The notes under the pieces were generated by a model. The model had not been told where the DNA came from and did not search any database. It saw only the letters and a list, made by a program, of their open reading frames with translations. The translations under genes and the position numbers were made by a program. Shown piece after piece: positions 1 to 10,440 of a stretch of 64,000 nt of DNA (position 1 is its first letter; each line of letters starts with the position of its first letter). Origin of the DNA: Myrica gale (taxonomy: Eukaryota; Streptophyta; Magnoliopsida; Fagales; Myricaceae); the NCBI GenBank assembly GCA_963930655.1, contig OZ005600.1:1677501-1741500 (forward strand), given 5' to 3'.

Positions 1-49
1 GAAGCATTCTTCAATATGATTGGTACTCGCCAGCATCTATGCAATCACC

Positions 50-334
50 GGGTCTGGATCCAGTTCAGACCGTACGAGTCCAGACTTGTCCAGACCGTAC
101 GAGTCCAGACTTGTCCAGACCCACGGTCTGGATTGAATCCCGACCACATCGGACGACTTTTGCGGCGAGTTTAATTTTAGTGGTCGGAACATAGTGGTCG
201 GACCACTAAATGTATTGGTCCGACCACTAAAACTAAAAGAACACACGTGAGCCGTCCGATGTGGTCGAGATTCAATCCAGACCGTGGGTCTGGACAGGTC
301 TGGACCCGCACGGGTCTGGACTGAATCCCGACCC
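50..334. mobile_element. MITE, Mutator-like, long inverted repeats
   Basis: A 285-bp inverted-repeat element. The left arm begins GGGTCTGGATCCAG and the right arm, reverse-complemented, begins GGGTCGGGATTCAG; the match continues for roughly 100 bp per arm. It is flanked by an exact 9-bp direct repeat GCAATCACC (41-49 and 335-343). A 9-bp target duplication with long terminal inverted repeats is the signature of Mutator-like elements. There is no coding capacity. The arms also hold a short internal duplication (GTACGAGTCCAGACTTGTCCAGACC-like units). Confidence 0.85.
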
Positions 335-803
335 GCAATCACCTGCCTATGAAGTCAGTCCAAGGTTTCAAAGCACTGGCATCTATATATGCAATCACAT
401 GCCTTAATTCTTTCTTTCCATAGCGTGTACAGAGTGTAAGCATGCACTTAGCAGAGTTCTTCTCCGACAAAAATAAAGAAAATGAAAGGTTCTCCGTATA
501 ACTTTCAATGCGCGCAACTAGATTTCGTCTTTGCAGAAACCATCAAATAAAATGTTACAGGCATCTTTAAATGTTGATCAGCCGCCCCTGGCATCTAAGC
601 GGAACAAGAGAGAGAGATGAGGGAGAGAGAAAGAGAGCAGAGTCAGGTAGCTAGAGAAATATTCTGGCTGAACGGTGGGCCCCAATTAGCATCTGGATTG
701 CTACGAATGCTCAATATATGATAGGAAGATCCAAAGAACGCCATCTTTAGAGAAAGAAAATGCCAAAACTGAGTTAACATTAAGGTCATACATTTTTCTT
801 TCC

Positions 804-811
804 TATAAATA
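804..811 (+). promoter_or_regulatory. TATA box of the exonuclease-like gene
   Basis: TATAAATA preceded by TCC, lying about 110 bp upstream of the ATG at 914. Pyrimidine-rich leader sequence follows. Spacing fits a plant TATA box with a leader of about 75-80 nt. Confidence 0.5.
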
Positions 812-913
812 CTCCCTTTTCCTACCTTCTTCCTCAAGTCCTCCCTCCCCTCCAAGTCCTCTTGATTAGTCTGCTTCTCGAGTAGATATCACGGACTTTT
901 TTTTATAACTATC

Positions 914-1787
914 ATGGACAACAGGATGGAGTCTTCAGAAACTCTGAGGTTCTGATCTCTTTCTCTCTCGATCTCTCTGATATCCCCCTTTCTCTCTGGG
1001 CGCGTATACGTACACACTGCATTATTTTCATATCTGAAACTCAAATGCATGATTCTACTATATGCTAATTACGTAATGACTATTTCAAACAGGAACAAGT
1101 GTGCAGCGTGCTTCAGACAATTCAACAAACTCGAGCACCTAGTGGAGCACATGGGAGTCTCCTATCATTCGGTTCACGAACCTATCTGTGGAATTTGTAA
1201 GAAACACTGCAGATCTCTTGAATCTCTAAGGGAACATCTTATAGGTAAACTGGCATTTATCTAGCTAGCTTCCATCCGAACTCCATTCGGTCCGACCATC
1301 CGACTGGACGGCTGGAACTTTGAACCCACACCTGACTCGAACAGTGTTTGTCGGCCAATCCCGACCGTTGGACGTCGTCCAGTCGGATGGTCGGACCGAA
1401 TGGAATCCGAACTCAGCATAGACGTACTACCTAATATCTCGATTATTCTAAGGAAATATTGACAGACGTTTTTGCCTGCTTCTTTCAGGGCCATTGCCTA
1501 AACAAGAATGTAGAAATATTTTCAGTGTCCGAGGATGCAAATTCTGCTTAGCTATCCTCGATAACCCAAATGCTCGCTGGAATCACCAAGAAAGATGCCA
1601 ATTCTCGAGCTTAAATGCAGTAATAATTCTCACCTAGAACTTTAACCATATTGTCTGTATTTCATTATACTCTCTCTTGTCTAGAATTATGAATGAAGTT
1701 GCTGCTTCTACGTATGATCTCCAGTCATAGATCGCGTTCTTTCCTCCACTTTTTTTTTCTTTTTTTCTTTCAATTGTCAGATCATCT

Positions 1788-1825
<38 letters not shown>

Positions 1826-3225
1826 TTATTTTTACTGCTCTTCTGTTTATAGGGACTACTGGCACGCATGGCTAACTTGGACATTCGCGACAATCTGACC
1901 ATTGATAATGGTGGAACAAGATGTTCACAAGTAGTTGCACTCGCTTGCAAAATGGTTGGCGGTGGCAGTGATGGCTCCCTAGATCTGTGTGCAAGGGTCT
2001 GCCTGATTGATGAATCCGAAAATATCATTTTCTACACTTACGTCAAGCCATCAATTCCAGTCACAAACTATAGGTTGAATAAGTCTGGCTACCTGATATC
2101 TTTTTGAGAGATTTTGAACCATACGACTACCTGATAGTCACAAACTATAGGTTGAATAAGTCTGGCTACCTGATATCTTTTTGAGAGATTTTGAACCATA
2201 CGACTGCAGGCACAACTTACTAAATGTTTTGAAACTTGTAGCTACGAGACAACAGGCATTCGACCAGAACACTTAAGGGATGCGATGCCTCTTAGGCAAG
2301 TACAGAGGAAGATTCAAGACTTCCTCTGCAATGGGGAACCAATGTGGAAAATTCGACCCAAAGGTGGAAAAGCGAGGATTCTTGTGGGTCATTGTATAGA
2401 GCAGGACCTTGACCGATTGCAGATTGAATATCCAGCAGTAATGATCAGGTAAACTCCTTCAAGGAACCTTAAAAATTAGAAAGAATACAAAAAAATCGAA
2501 GGGGTGGGAAGAGGAGAGGGGGGGGGGGGGGGGCGAAGCATGAATACGAGTATTGAATGGTACGGCGAATTCTAGAGGCCTAGGACCCACTGGCCGGAGA
2601 TTTCCGTAACGCTGATTTTCCAGAGCGTTACCAAGTCAGTGAGACGGTCAACGAGAAAATTTTTAAAATAACCATTTGGTCTCTAGGATAAACAAAGATT
2701 ATTTGCACTTGCTACGGTACCATCCAGTGATTTGAAACGGAAACTACTAATTAATCTCAAACGTACAATGACTACTCGATCGTGTGACTGCAGGGATACT
2801 GCAAAATATCCTCCACTGATGAAAACAAACAAGCTCAGCAACTCCCTCAAGTATTTAGCTCAAGCATATCTTGGGCAAGTATCCAAACGGCCATTTTTAC
2901 TCTCTTTTTGTTCTAATTTTTTCGTTCCGTCTTGCTTGTGAAATGTCTGTTTTAATAACCAAGTGAGGCTTCCATGAACAGGTATGACATTCAAACTGGC
3001 ATACGAGATCCTTACGAGGATTGTGTGACAACCATGAGGCTTTACACTAGAATGAAATCCCAAATTCATAGAATAGAGGACTATCCGCTGGCTTCTGACC
3101 CACAAAACCGAAACAACTTTGCATCGTGGAGGCAAATTGAGCTTGAAAGGATGACTCCAGAGCAAATGTTGGAAATCTCAAGGTCAGACTGCTATTGTTG
3201 GTGCCTGGACTCCAGAGGGTACTAG
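914..3225 (+). CDS. C2H2 zinc-finger / RNA exonuclease 4-like protein, catalytic residues lost
   Basis: Seven exons give an open frame of 356 aa: 914-948, 1093-1244, 1489-1619, 1853-2073, 2242-2448, 2794-2874, 2982-3225. The N-terminus has two C2H2-type fingers (CAACFRQF...HMGVSYH; CGICKKHC...EH) and a third Cys/His patch in exon 3. Exons 4-7 encode a DEDDh 3'-5' exonuclease fold of the REX4/ISG20 family. The family Exo I motif DCEMVG reads ACKMVG here, so both acidic residues are gone. Exo II (GHCIEQDL) keeps its Asp. Exo III (RDPYED) keeps Asp but the usual His is Arg. The fold is kept but nuclease activity is unlikely, which suggests a pseudoenzyme or RNA-binding role (inference). The intron after exon 6 must be GC-AG (GCAAGT donor) to keep frame. 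Matches the plant zinc-finger exonuclease family such as At5g40310 (recalled). Confidence 0.85.
1282..1404. mobile_element. Palindromic MITE (hAT-like) in intron 2
   Basis: A 123-bp element with perfect 29-bp terminal inverted repeats (1282-1310 and 1376-1404; outer bases TCCATTCGG / CCGAATGGA). It is flanked by the exact 8-bp direct repeat ATCCGAAC (1274-1281, 1405-1412). An 8-bp target duplication points to the hAT superfamily, although the terminal bases are not the usual hAT CA...TG. It lies wholly inside intron 2 of the exonuclease-like gene and leaves the splice sites intact. Confidence 0.75.
1792..1823. repeat. (TA)n microsatellite
   Basis: About 16 TA units in intron 3 of the exonuclease-like gene, 30 bp upstream of the exon 4 acceptor. 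Likely polymorphic. Confidence 0.9.
2059..2205. repeat. 77-bp-period tandem duplication over an exon-intron junction
   Basis: Two identical 70-bp copies (2059-2128 and 2136-2205) separated by 7 bp. Each holds the last bases of exon 4 and the GT donor. Only the first donor (2074) gives an open frame, because in-frame stops follow before the second (2151). Identity of the copies indicates a recent duplication. Confidence 0.95.
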
Positions 3226-4979
3226 TGCAGCTTGAATGCAGATTGCAGAGGCCAATCTTCTATATATTGAAGCTGATGGCGGACAATCAATGAAGGCGTT
3301 ATAACTAGACCTAAATTAAAATAAGTACTGGAGTATATGTATTTCCAGAACATGCTAGTATTAATTATTATTACCAGCTTGTACCACAATATATATGATA
3401 TCAATATCTACAAGCTGTTGTATCCATGCAGTACTTGCTTAAATAATTTAATGATCAGTACTTAGCTGATCCATCTGATTTGAGTCGTGATCGCTTGGGT
3501 TTTTTGTTCAATCTTTGACTTCATTGTGCTAATTGTAATTTGTGATCTTCTTTCATATCAAGTATTTATCGATCTGGCCGTGGATATTAATTGTTGCTAT
3601 ATATATATATATATTAATGATCAATTTCTGCTCCGGATCGTTCTTTACTTGGAGTACTATCGATCTATGGGCCACTCGTGCACCTTAAATCTCTTGTTGG
3701 TTTAGGCTTTTCTATCTGCTTAATTTATAGTGCAGTGGATTTGATTGATTCCTGATATTGATCGTGTTAAAGTCAGCCGTAACTCTCCGGTCTAAATTAT
3801 TAATATAAGCTTGTTTATTCCCATATATCACGAATTAACTAATTACCTGAAAAAGATATACTGATCATCCAAATTATTAATGGCATCTATGTATCTTCAA
3901 ACTCTATCAAGCGGATCCACATTTTTGGCCACAAATTAATTTTGCGGAACTTATCCCTAGCTGTTCTACTGGTGAAACTTCCTTTAACATCGATGATCAG
4001 TACCCCTTAATTAACTGGTATCGCCAGAATACATGATATGCGTCTTGTAATATTGGCATTGCATGAAATGATAATATTAATGCATAACATGAGCAACTGA
4101 TAAAAGTGGCTTTAGGAGTTTTGAGCATCATCCTTAAGACATGTTCACCATTACTCATTTCGGTCAAATTCCAAGCTGCTAGGAGGAATTATATTATATA
4201 TATTGCTCCGGCCTATTTAGGATCCTTGAATTCATGCAGCACAAGTCATGCTACGGCGCTCCCTCGTACTGTTTGAGCTAGAAGCCCCATATCTTAGGGT
4301 TTGCTTGAAATTGGGCCAGGGGGCTAGATACTTGAAGCATTAATTACACAACTTTAGTAGCCTGTTAAGGAATTGCAAAGAACATATAGGATTCAAAAAT
4401 TAATATTTGACCCCTCAAATATTTGAAATTACATGTTTGTTAAATTTTTAAAAATTAAAAGAAAAATTCTTGAAAATTCAAACGACTTAGATAATTTTAT
4501 TCTCGGAAACATATATTTAATAATAAAATTCACAATGTGTGGCTTACTTCTATTTTTCTTAAGCCCTTCAAATACTCACATGTTTCCTCTACTTTCTTTC
4601 TATTTTGTTTGTAAGTGTAATTTGCGAAAAACAATGACTGTTATAAATTTTAGATGGTATGGTATGATTCGTATTGATAACTAACATAAAATGCAACCCA
4701 CATATCCTAAGTGCAATAGCATTTTTATTTCTGATTTTTTTTTAAAAATACATATTTATATTATATATTTTTAGTACATTAAATAAAAAATAAAATTATT
4801 ATTAAACAAAGTCAAATATCAATTTATACAGCTCCGCCAGTCTACTGCTTCGAGATCTTGAAGCACTGAGCACCGGCTCTTTCAATAGACTCCTGTTACA
4901 ATGCACCACGGTGGGGGGTGCGCGCTGAGAAACAGACGTCTGATCATCTGGCCGCAAAAGCAAGGGCAGTTAGTCCAAT
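3226..4979. other. Intergenic, AT-rich, no gene seen
   Basis: No exon, RNA gene or terminal-repeat element was recognised. There is a short TA run near 3600 and strongly AT-rich sequence at 4380-4820 next to the LTR fossil. Confidence 0.6.
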
Positions 4980-5520
4980 TGTTTGCTTCTCTTGGGTGCC
5001 GCCGTAATTAGTGGCTATGCAAGCGGAAGAATTTGAAAGAGTTCTGTGTATTTCAATAGGTATAGAATTGTAAAAGGGCTAGCCTATTTATAGGTGAAGA
5101 GAGAAAGAAAATAAAGAAAGAAAAGGAATATAATAATTACAAAATTGAAAGAATTAATTAGAATTGTCTAATTGCTAAATTTAGGAATTACTCAGAGAGT
5201 GATCCCATGTAATGAGATATATGAAAATATATCTCTAAGATATTCATAGCACCAACTTGAAAACAACGAGACGATTGCAGAATCTTTAATTGTCAACACT
5301 CCCCCTCAAGTTGGTGCATAAATGTCACTCATGCCCAACTTGTCGAGCCATTGAACGCTTGGCTTGGACAGCATTGATGAGCACATCAGCGAGTTGGTCT
5401 TGAGATCTAAAATGAGGCACTTCAATAAGCTTTGGCACTTCCCATTAGTTGTTTGATTTGACATCAAGATGTACAAGACCTCGATGGAGGTGGGAATTAT
5501 AAAGAATGCGTCGCTGTGGA
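4980..5520 (-). mobile_element. Ty1/Copia LTR fossil, 3' end only
   Basis: On the minus strand a purine tract (GAGGGGGAG) is followed by an LTR-like block, 4980-5298, that begins TGTTGACA and ends GCAAACA on that strand (319 bp). The sequence above the purine tract (5299 to about 5520) reads like the end of a Copia RNase H domain. No second LTR was found. The element is broken: one LTR and a scrap of the polyprotein end remain, and most of the internal region is missing. Heavy decay suggests an old insertion. Confidence 0.65.
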
Positions 5521-5844
5521 CCAGTTTGTTTGTTTGTGTTTTTTCTTGTTCTTGTTCTCATTCTTTTTGAGGTCATGGTGGACCAGACTCAAGTTGCTGC
5601 AGCTTTTATTTAGGTTCTGTTTAGGCCACGAATGACGATACCGAATCAATTTTTGTCCCCTCTTTTATTTACCGAAGTCTTGCTAACATTTCCGTGTAAG
5701 TGTGTAAGAGAGAGAGAGCCAGGAGCTTAGGAGAGAGAGAGAGATCTGAACGCCGAACGGAGTTAGAAACCGTGCAAACTATATATGGGATAATGAGAAG
5801 CAAGAACCTTATTTGCGGCTTTACATGCCACAAGTAGATGCATT

Positions 5845-5985
5845 CGTTTCGGATAACAAAGAGGGCCTCAAACTGTTGCACTCTGCTCCCAAAATGATTG
5901 GTGGTGGCACAGATGACTCTTTTATATCCCTGTCACTCTGTCCAGTGGAAGATTCGACCTAGAGGAGGAAAAGCCCCGGATCCAA
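5845..5985 (+). pseudogene. Scrap of the exonuclease-like gene family
   Basis: Two short stretches resemble exons of the gene at 914-3225. One around 5870-5925 matches the Exo I segment (GTTGCACTC ... AAAATG-TTGG-GGTGGCA). The second around 5942-5985 matches the exon 5 segment encoding MWKIRPxGGKA. They are directly joined, so the part between, intron included, is missing and the frame is not maintained. This looks like a decayed paralogue or a rearranged duplicate of the neighbour. A weaker related patch lies near 9745-9850. The match was made by eye. Confidence 0.5.
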
Positions 5986-6291
5986 CCTTGAATGTCACGT
6001 CGTTTTCTCCTTTAGCTGTTCATGTTTTGTTATGTTTAGAAGAAAAAAAACAAAAAACAAACAAATAAACCACCACGAAGAAGACATTTTTCTTGTTGTT
6101 CGGGCCGGAAAATAGGCCTAGTTGCCTGTTCTTCTCTTTTTGTGCCCAAAAGTGGGGCGAGGGGGTCTGTGCCACGATTTGCTGATGGCCATGACTCATT
6201 CTATGCGGGAAAACGGCCCAACGGGTTGGCTATTAGAATAGGTATAACAGGAATGAGTACCGACTACACCCCAAAGTTATAACAGACATAA

Positions 6292-6692
6292 TCCGTGTGA
6301 CTTTTATGATCTCCCTCAAAGTTATAACATAAATAACGATTACACCCTAAAGGATGAAAACTTCCAAAAAGATAGTACAGTTGGAAAACGAGAGAGAAGT
6401 TGGTCCAAGGAGGAACGAGACTACGGAAGAGCCACATGGCTGCCAATCCCTAATGTCGGTGGCCATGGCCCATGGTCATGGTGGAGCCACTGTCATGGGC
6501 CCATGGCTCCCACAGTACCCGTGGAACCATGGCGTTTCTATTTGTATTATGAAGGTCATGGCTTCCATGGCCATGATGCACTCGCTTCTGATTAAACAAC
6601 GAGGCCCACAAACAAGCAGTTGGTCTTTTGCAGCAAAAAATTTTGGACCTCTATGCCATTGAGGGGAGGAGGAGCCAGGCTTCCATACTAAC
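6292..6692. repeat. Left arm of a ~400-bp inverted repeat
   Basis: Reverse-complement match to 8531-8940 over about 400 bp, by eye well above 80% identity with small indels. The arm is rich in CCATGG and ATGGGCCCAT palindromes. The arms enclose about 1.84 kb, giving a large fold-back structure. No clear target duplication was found outside the arms, so a fold-back transposon is only one possibility; an inverted segmental duplication is another. Confidence 0.8.
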
Positions 6693-6711
6693 TCCTAAAT
6701 GGCGTGCTGCT

Positions 6712-7129
6712 TATCGTTTTTTTTTCCACAAGAGTACTTTCTGTGCCATTCTGCGCAATTTTTCTCCTTTTGTCTGTATCCCTTCGTCTTCAATTTTAAA
6801 TGTATATCTTGTCCATTTGTTGTCTCCAAGCAGGCCCGTCATCCTAAAGAGATGTGTACGTCTCCACCACGCAAGTCCTCATACATGCTTAGAAAAAAGA
6901 AAAGAAAAAAAGCCTTCCTCGTAAAACGCAATCACACTTGACACTTTCAGTGGGTGTTGGAACGACCAAGAAGAAAACAAAATTACAATCATATTTAACT
7001 GAATAATCTTATTTCATGTATACGAAAGCAGATCTAATAGATCATTTACGGGGGCCATTCAAATTCGGAAAGGAGTTTTTATCCTACACTTTTTATGCTT
7101 ACCAGCGAATCTATTCATGACATTCGAAT
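6712..7129. repeat. Direct repeat copy 1 (with 9339-9716)
   Basis: This block matches 9339-9716 in direct orientation, including the stretches CACACTTGACAC, AGTGGGTGTTGGA and CTTACCAGCGAATCTATT. Copy 1 lies inside the fold-back loop and copy 2 outside it. It is a local duplication or repeat family; no coding potential. Confidence 0.8.
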
Positions 7130-7180
7130 TAAGTGTTGCATGCCCAGGCTATAGAATACGTCACAACTATCTGTTTTGTG

Positions 7181-7515
7181 CAATACAAAAAAAAAAATTG
7201 ACCTTTAGCCGCGGTCACGACCGCATCTATAGATCCGTCGCAATAGGTCTATAGCGGTAGTTTAAGCGACCGCTGATGAAGACGTCAATCTATAGCGGCG
7301 TTTGTGATCACTGTTATAGACCCGAAACACAATTGTAGATTTTTTTTACAGCATTTCTTAAAAATGCCGCTACAAGTCTTTAGCAGCGTTTTTAAAAACG
7401 CTGCTATAACTTGATTTTGTCCTGCATTTAAATATCTACAACAACATTTTATGACCGCCGCTAAAAATATATGCCAGCATTTTTTTTGGTATGTGCCAGC
7501 ATTTTTTAAACACCA
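7181..7515. mobile_element. CACTA-like transposon end (partial)
   Basis: A poly-A-rich start (CAATACAAAAAAA) is followed by TTGACCTTTAGC and several short GC-rich direct and inverted units of the type TATAGCGGCG / CGCCGCTATA. This resembles the terminus and subterminal repeats of plant CACTA (En/Spm) elements, which start CACTACAA. Only one end is visible and the terminal bases are altered. No transposase ORF was found in the loop. Confidence 0.4.
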
Positions 7516-8530
7516 ATAATTTTTATTTTTATTTTTCTATACATGTTTTTTTAATCGGTAATACAAATTTATTTTAATAACCATAATTCATTGGATGTAA
7601 AAACTTGAAGAAAAAGGATAATAAAACAAAATATACTTCATCATTGATTAACAACGTTTTACAACAAACACAAGAATCTATACAAATAATCTAAAAAGTA
7701 ACAAGTTTCTAATATAAAATAACAATAAGTAAGGACCAACTAAAATATTCAAATACAACACAATAAGCAAATACCAATTAAAATCTTTCTCATTTTACAC
7801 ATCAATGTCTACTTCAATTCATGTAATTGAAAACAAATATCACATGAGAAATAGAAATAACAAAAAAGAGAGAAAAATGTACCAAATTGAAGAAGATATT
7901 AGATAACCTTATTGGGAAGTAATACAAAATATGACAATAAAAAATGCTTAACAATAAATGATAGAGAATAGTATATTAGAACAATAGGGCAACAAAATCT
8001 GTAATAAGCTAGTCGATTGAATTTACCTATTGTGTGCCTCCAATACACGGTTGACTACTAGGGAAGGAAGTTGTGGATGAAGAAAGGCGCATAACAGTGA
8101 AGTCCACTGTCCCAATCAGCCCTAAATATCATCAATATCATCATGGGACAAAATTGACAGTCAGCTGGGATTGGAAAAGATTAACAAAGACCTTGAGAGA
8201 GAGAAAGGGACAAAGAAAACAATAATCACTCAAATATCTTTATCCATGGATACTTTCTTCAATTTTAGAAATTTTGTTATGATGAGCGTGAGACAGCGAA
8301 AGAATTATCAGGCTCCATTCTATCTCACAGAAATTGAAGGATTGCTGCATAAACCATTATCCTATATCCAGTTGTACAAAATGCTTGTCTAAATTGCCAA
8401 ACATTGCAGACGCACATTACAATTTACAGCATAACTGCTAACATTTACAAGACCTTATATTTTGGCATAAGATTTTTTTATTAAAAAACAAAAAACTTTT
8501 TTATTAACGCCAGGCCTGGCTATGTTTGGT
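7516..8530. other. AT-rich loop of the fold-back region, no gene
   Basis: AT-rich sequence between the CACTA-like end and the right inverted arm. A 73-codon ORF near 8171-8392 has no recognisable features. It may be the internal remains of a non-autonomous transposon. Confidence 0.4.
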
Positions 8531-8940
8531 GTTAGGATCGAATCCTGGCTTCTCCTTTCCTCAATGGCACAGAGTTCCAAAAAATTTTGCTAGCAGAGTC
8601 CAACTGCTTGTTTGTGGGCCTCTTGTTTAATCATAAGCGAGTGCATCATGGCCGTGGAAGCCATGACCTTCATAATACAAATAGAAACGCTATGGCTCCA
8701 CGGGTACTGTGGGAGCCATGGGCCCATGACAGTGGCTCCACCATGACTATCGGCCATGGCCACCAACCTTAGGGATTAGCAGCCATGGGGGTCCTCCGTA
8801 GTCTCGTTTCTCCATAGACCAACTTCTCTCTCGTTTTCCTACGGTACTATCTTTTTGGAAGTTTTCAACGTTTGGGGTGTAATCACTATTTCTGTTATAA
8901 GTTCGAGGGAGATCATAAAAGTCACACGGACTAAGCTATT
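8531..8940. repeat. Right arm of the ~400-bp inverted repeat
   Basis: Inverted partner of 6292-6692. It carries the same CCATGG-rich core and the same inner boundary, reading GCCAGG-TTC-AT-CTAAC on the reverse strand. Confidence 0.8.
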
Positions 8941-9012
8941 TGTGTCAACAAATACTGCTATAGGTGTATCTATAGTATAAGTAAAAATTTTAGTTTTATT
9001 TATTAATTATAA

Positions 9013-9377
9013 GTTATTTAATGCGCAGAAGGGCACCGAAGTCTTGTGGAAATATTAGTTTTCTTAGTTAGTTTTGAAGCTAACTCATCATCAACTATTG
9101 CAGTCAGTAACCCTCTAACTAGAATTCCATTATCAACTAATTTTCCATCCGCCTAAGTTGTCTATCTTTTTTTCCACAAGACTTTCGGTTATTTAATGCG
9201 CAGAAGGGCACCGAAGTCTTGTGGAAATATTAGTTTTCTTAGTTAGTTTTGAAGCTAATTCATCACCAACTATTGCAGTCAGTAACCCTCTAACTAGAAT
9301 TCCATTATCAACTAATTTTCCATCCGCCTAAGTTGTCTTATCTTTTTTTCCACTAGACTTTCGGTGCCCTTCTGCGC
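9013..9377. repeat. Tandem pair of a ~175-bp MITE-like unit
   Basis: Units start at 9013 and 9188 (period 175) and are nearly identical. The second unit is a complete inverted-terminal element (9198-9377): it opens GCGCAGAAGGGCACCGAAGT and closes with the reverse complement, ...CGGTGCCCTTCTGCGC. The first unit lacks the last part of the right terminus, consistent with tandem insertion or unequal exchange. A solitary right terminus of the same element is seen near 6725-6765. No clear target duplication. Confidence 0.8.
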
Positions 9378-9716
9378 ATTTTTCTCCTCGTCTGTATCAT
9401 CGTCTTTAATTTTAATGTATATTGACATATAGTGTCCATTTGTTTTCCCCAAGCAGGTCCCTCTCATCCTAGAAGAAAGATAAAAAAAGTAAGAATGGCA
9501 TTAATAGAAGAAAGATAAAAACGCCCCATCACACTTGACACGTTCAGTGGGTGTTGGACGAACAAGAGGAAAACAAAATTACAATCAAATTTAACTGAAT
9601 AATCTTATTTTCATGTAAATGAAAGCAGATCTAATAGATCTACGGGCCGTTCAAATTAGGAAAGGAGTTTTATCCTACAGTTTTTATGCTTACCAGCGAA
9701 TCTATTGACATTCGAT
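9339..9716. repeat. Direct repeat copy 2 (with 6712-7129)
   Basis: Second copy of the block at 6712-7129. It overlaps the right terminus of the MITE-like unit and is followed by a weak exonuclease-like scrap at about 9745-9850. Confidence 0.8.
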
Positions 9717-10101
9717 TTTCTGAACATGACCCAGAATCTAGGACTGAGAAAGCGAGAACCTTATTTGCAGCATGGCCAAGCGCGTTCAAGCTCTCGAGGG
9801 GTCCAGTCCTAAGCCCTCTCAGGTGGGGTTTGTCGGTTTGATAACTCTTTTATCCCTCTCATCACCTTCACTCTCGGTACTTTTTTTTCCCCTTTGAAAC
9901 GACATTTTTTTTCTAAGCAACTGTCATTATATTAAACGACAACGCATGATCCCATGGAGGATCAAAAAACCAATACTGTCCGAGCAGAAAAGCAGGTAAA
10001 ATGTCAAAGGAATACATCCAAAAACCAATCTAACTGCAGTCCACCTTGCCAAGTAATCAGCAAAGTCATTACAAAGTGCCTAAGGAAGAGATGTCCCAGT
10101 C

Positions 10102-10440
10102 GAAACGACATATTATATATTAAAGAAACTAGCAAAGTCATTGAATGTATCAAAGGAGGTTTAGCTCCATTATATTAATTCCCACAGATATTGCCTAATA
10201 AGTAAGATAGATCTTGGGACATGGCAGCTTGCTTTAAAAATAGTACTATTTTAATTTGGTGAGAAAAATTATTAAAAATTAATGTGAAATTTAAGATTCA
10301 TATTCGAGTGAAAAATTTTGATTTGTTGAAAATTTTACATAATTAACCAAGCGTCGTGAACTTTTAGTTCGGAATATTGACTTTGGAATGTACAGTGCCA
10401 GTCAGAATTCTAATCTAAATTCAATTCTGAAAAATCTTGC
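10102..10440. repeat. Direct repeat flanking the BAG fragment, left copy
   Basis: Matches 11748-12101 in the same orientation with small indels (shared stretches GAGAAAAATTATTAAAAATT, AATATTGACTTTGGAATG, CTGAAAAATCTTGC). The right copy ends 36 bp upstream of the CRK start codon, so this looks like a duplicated CRK promoter region with the BAG fragment lying between the copies. Confidence 0.85.

Noticed and set aside
8171-8392. Small ORF within the fold-back loop
   Set aside because: No recognisable domain, and surroundings are transposon-like.
8528-8552. tRNA-like B-box word (GGATCGAATCC)
   Set aside because: No A box or cloverleaf around it, and it lies in the inner end of an inverted repeat arm.
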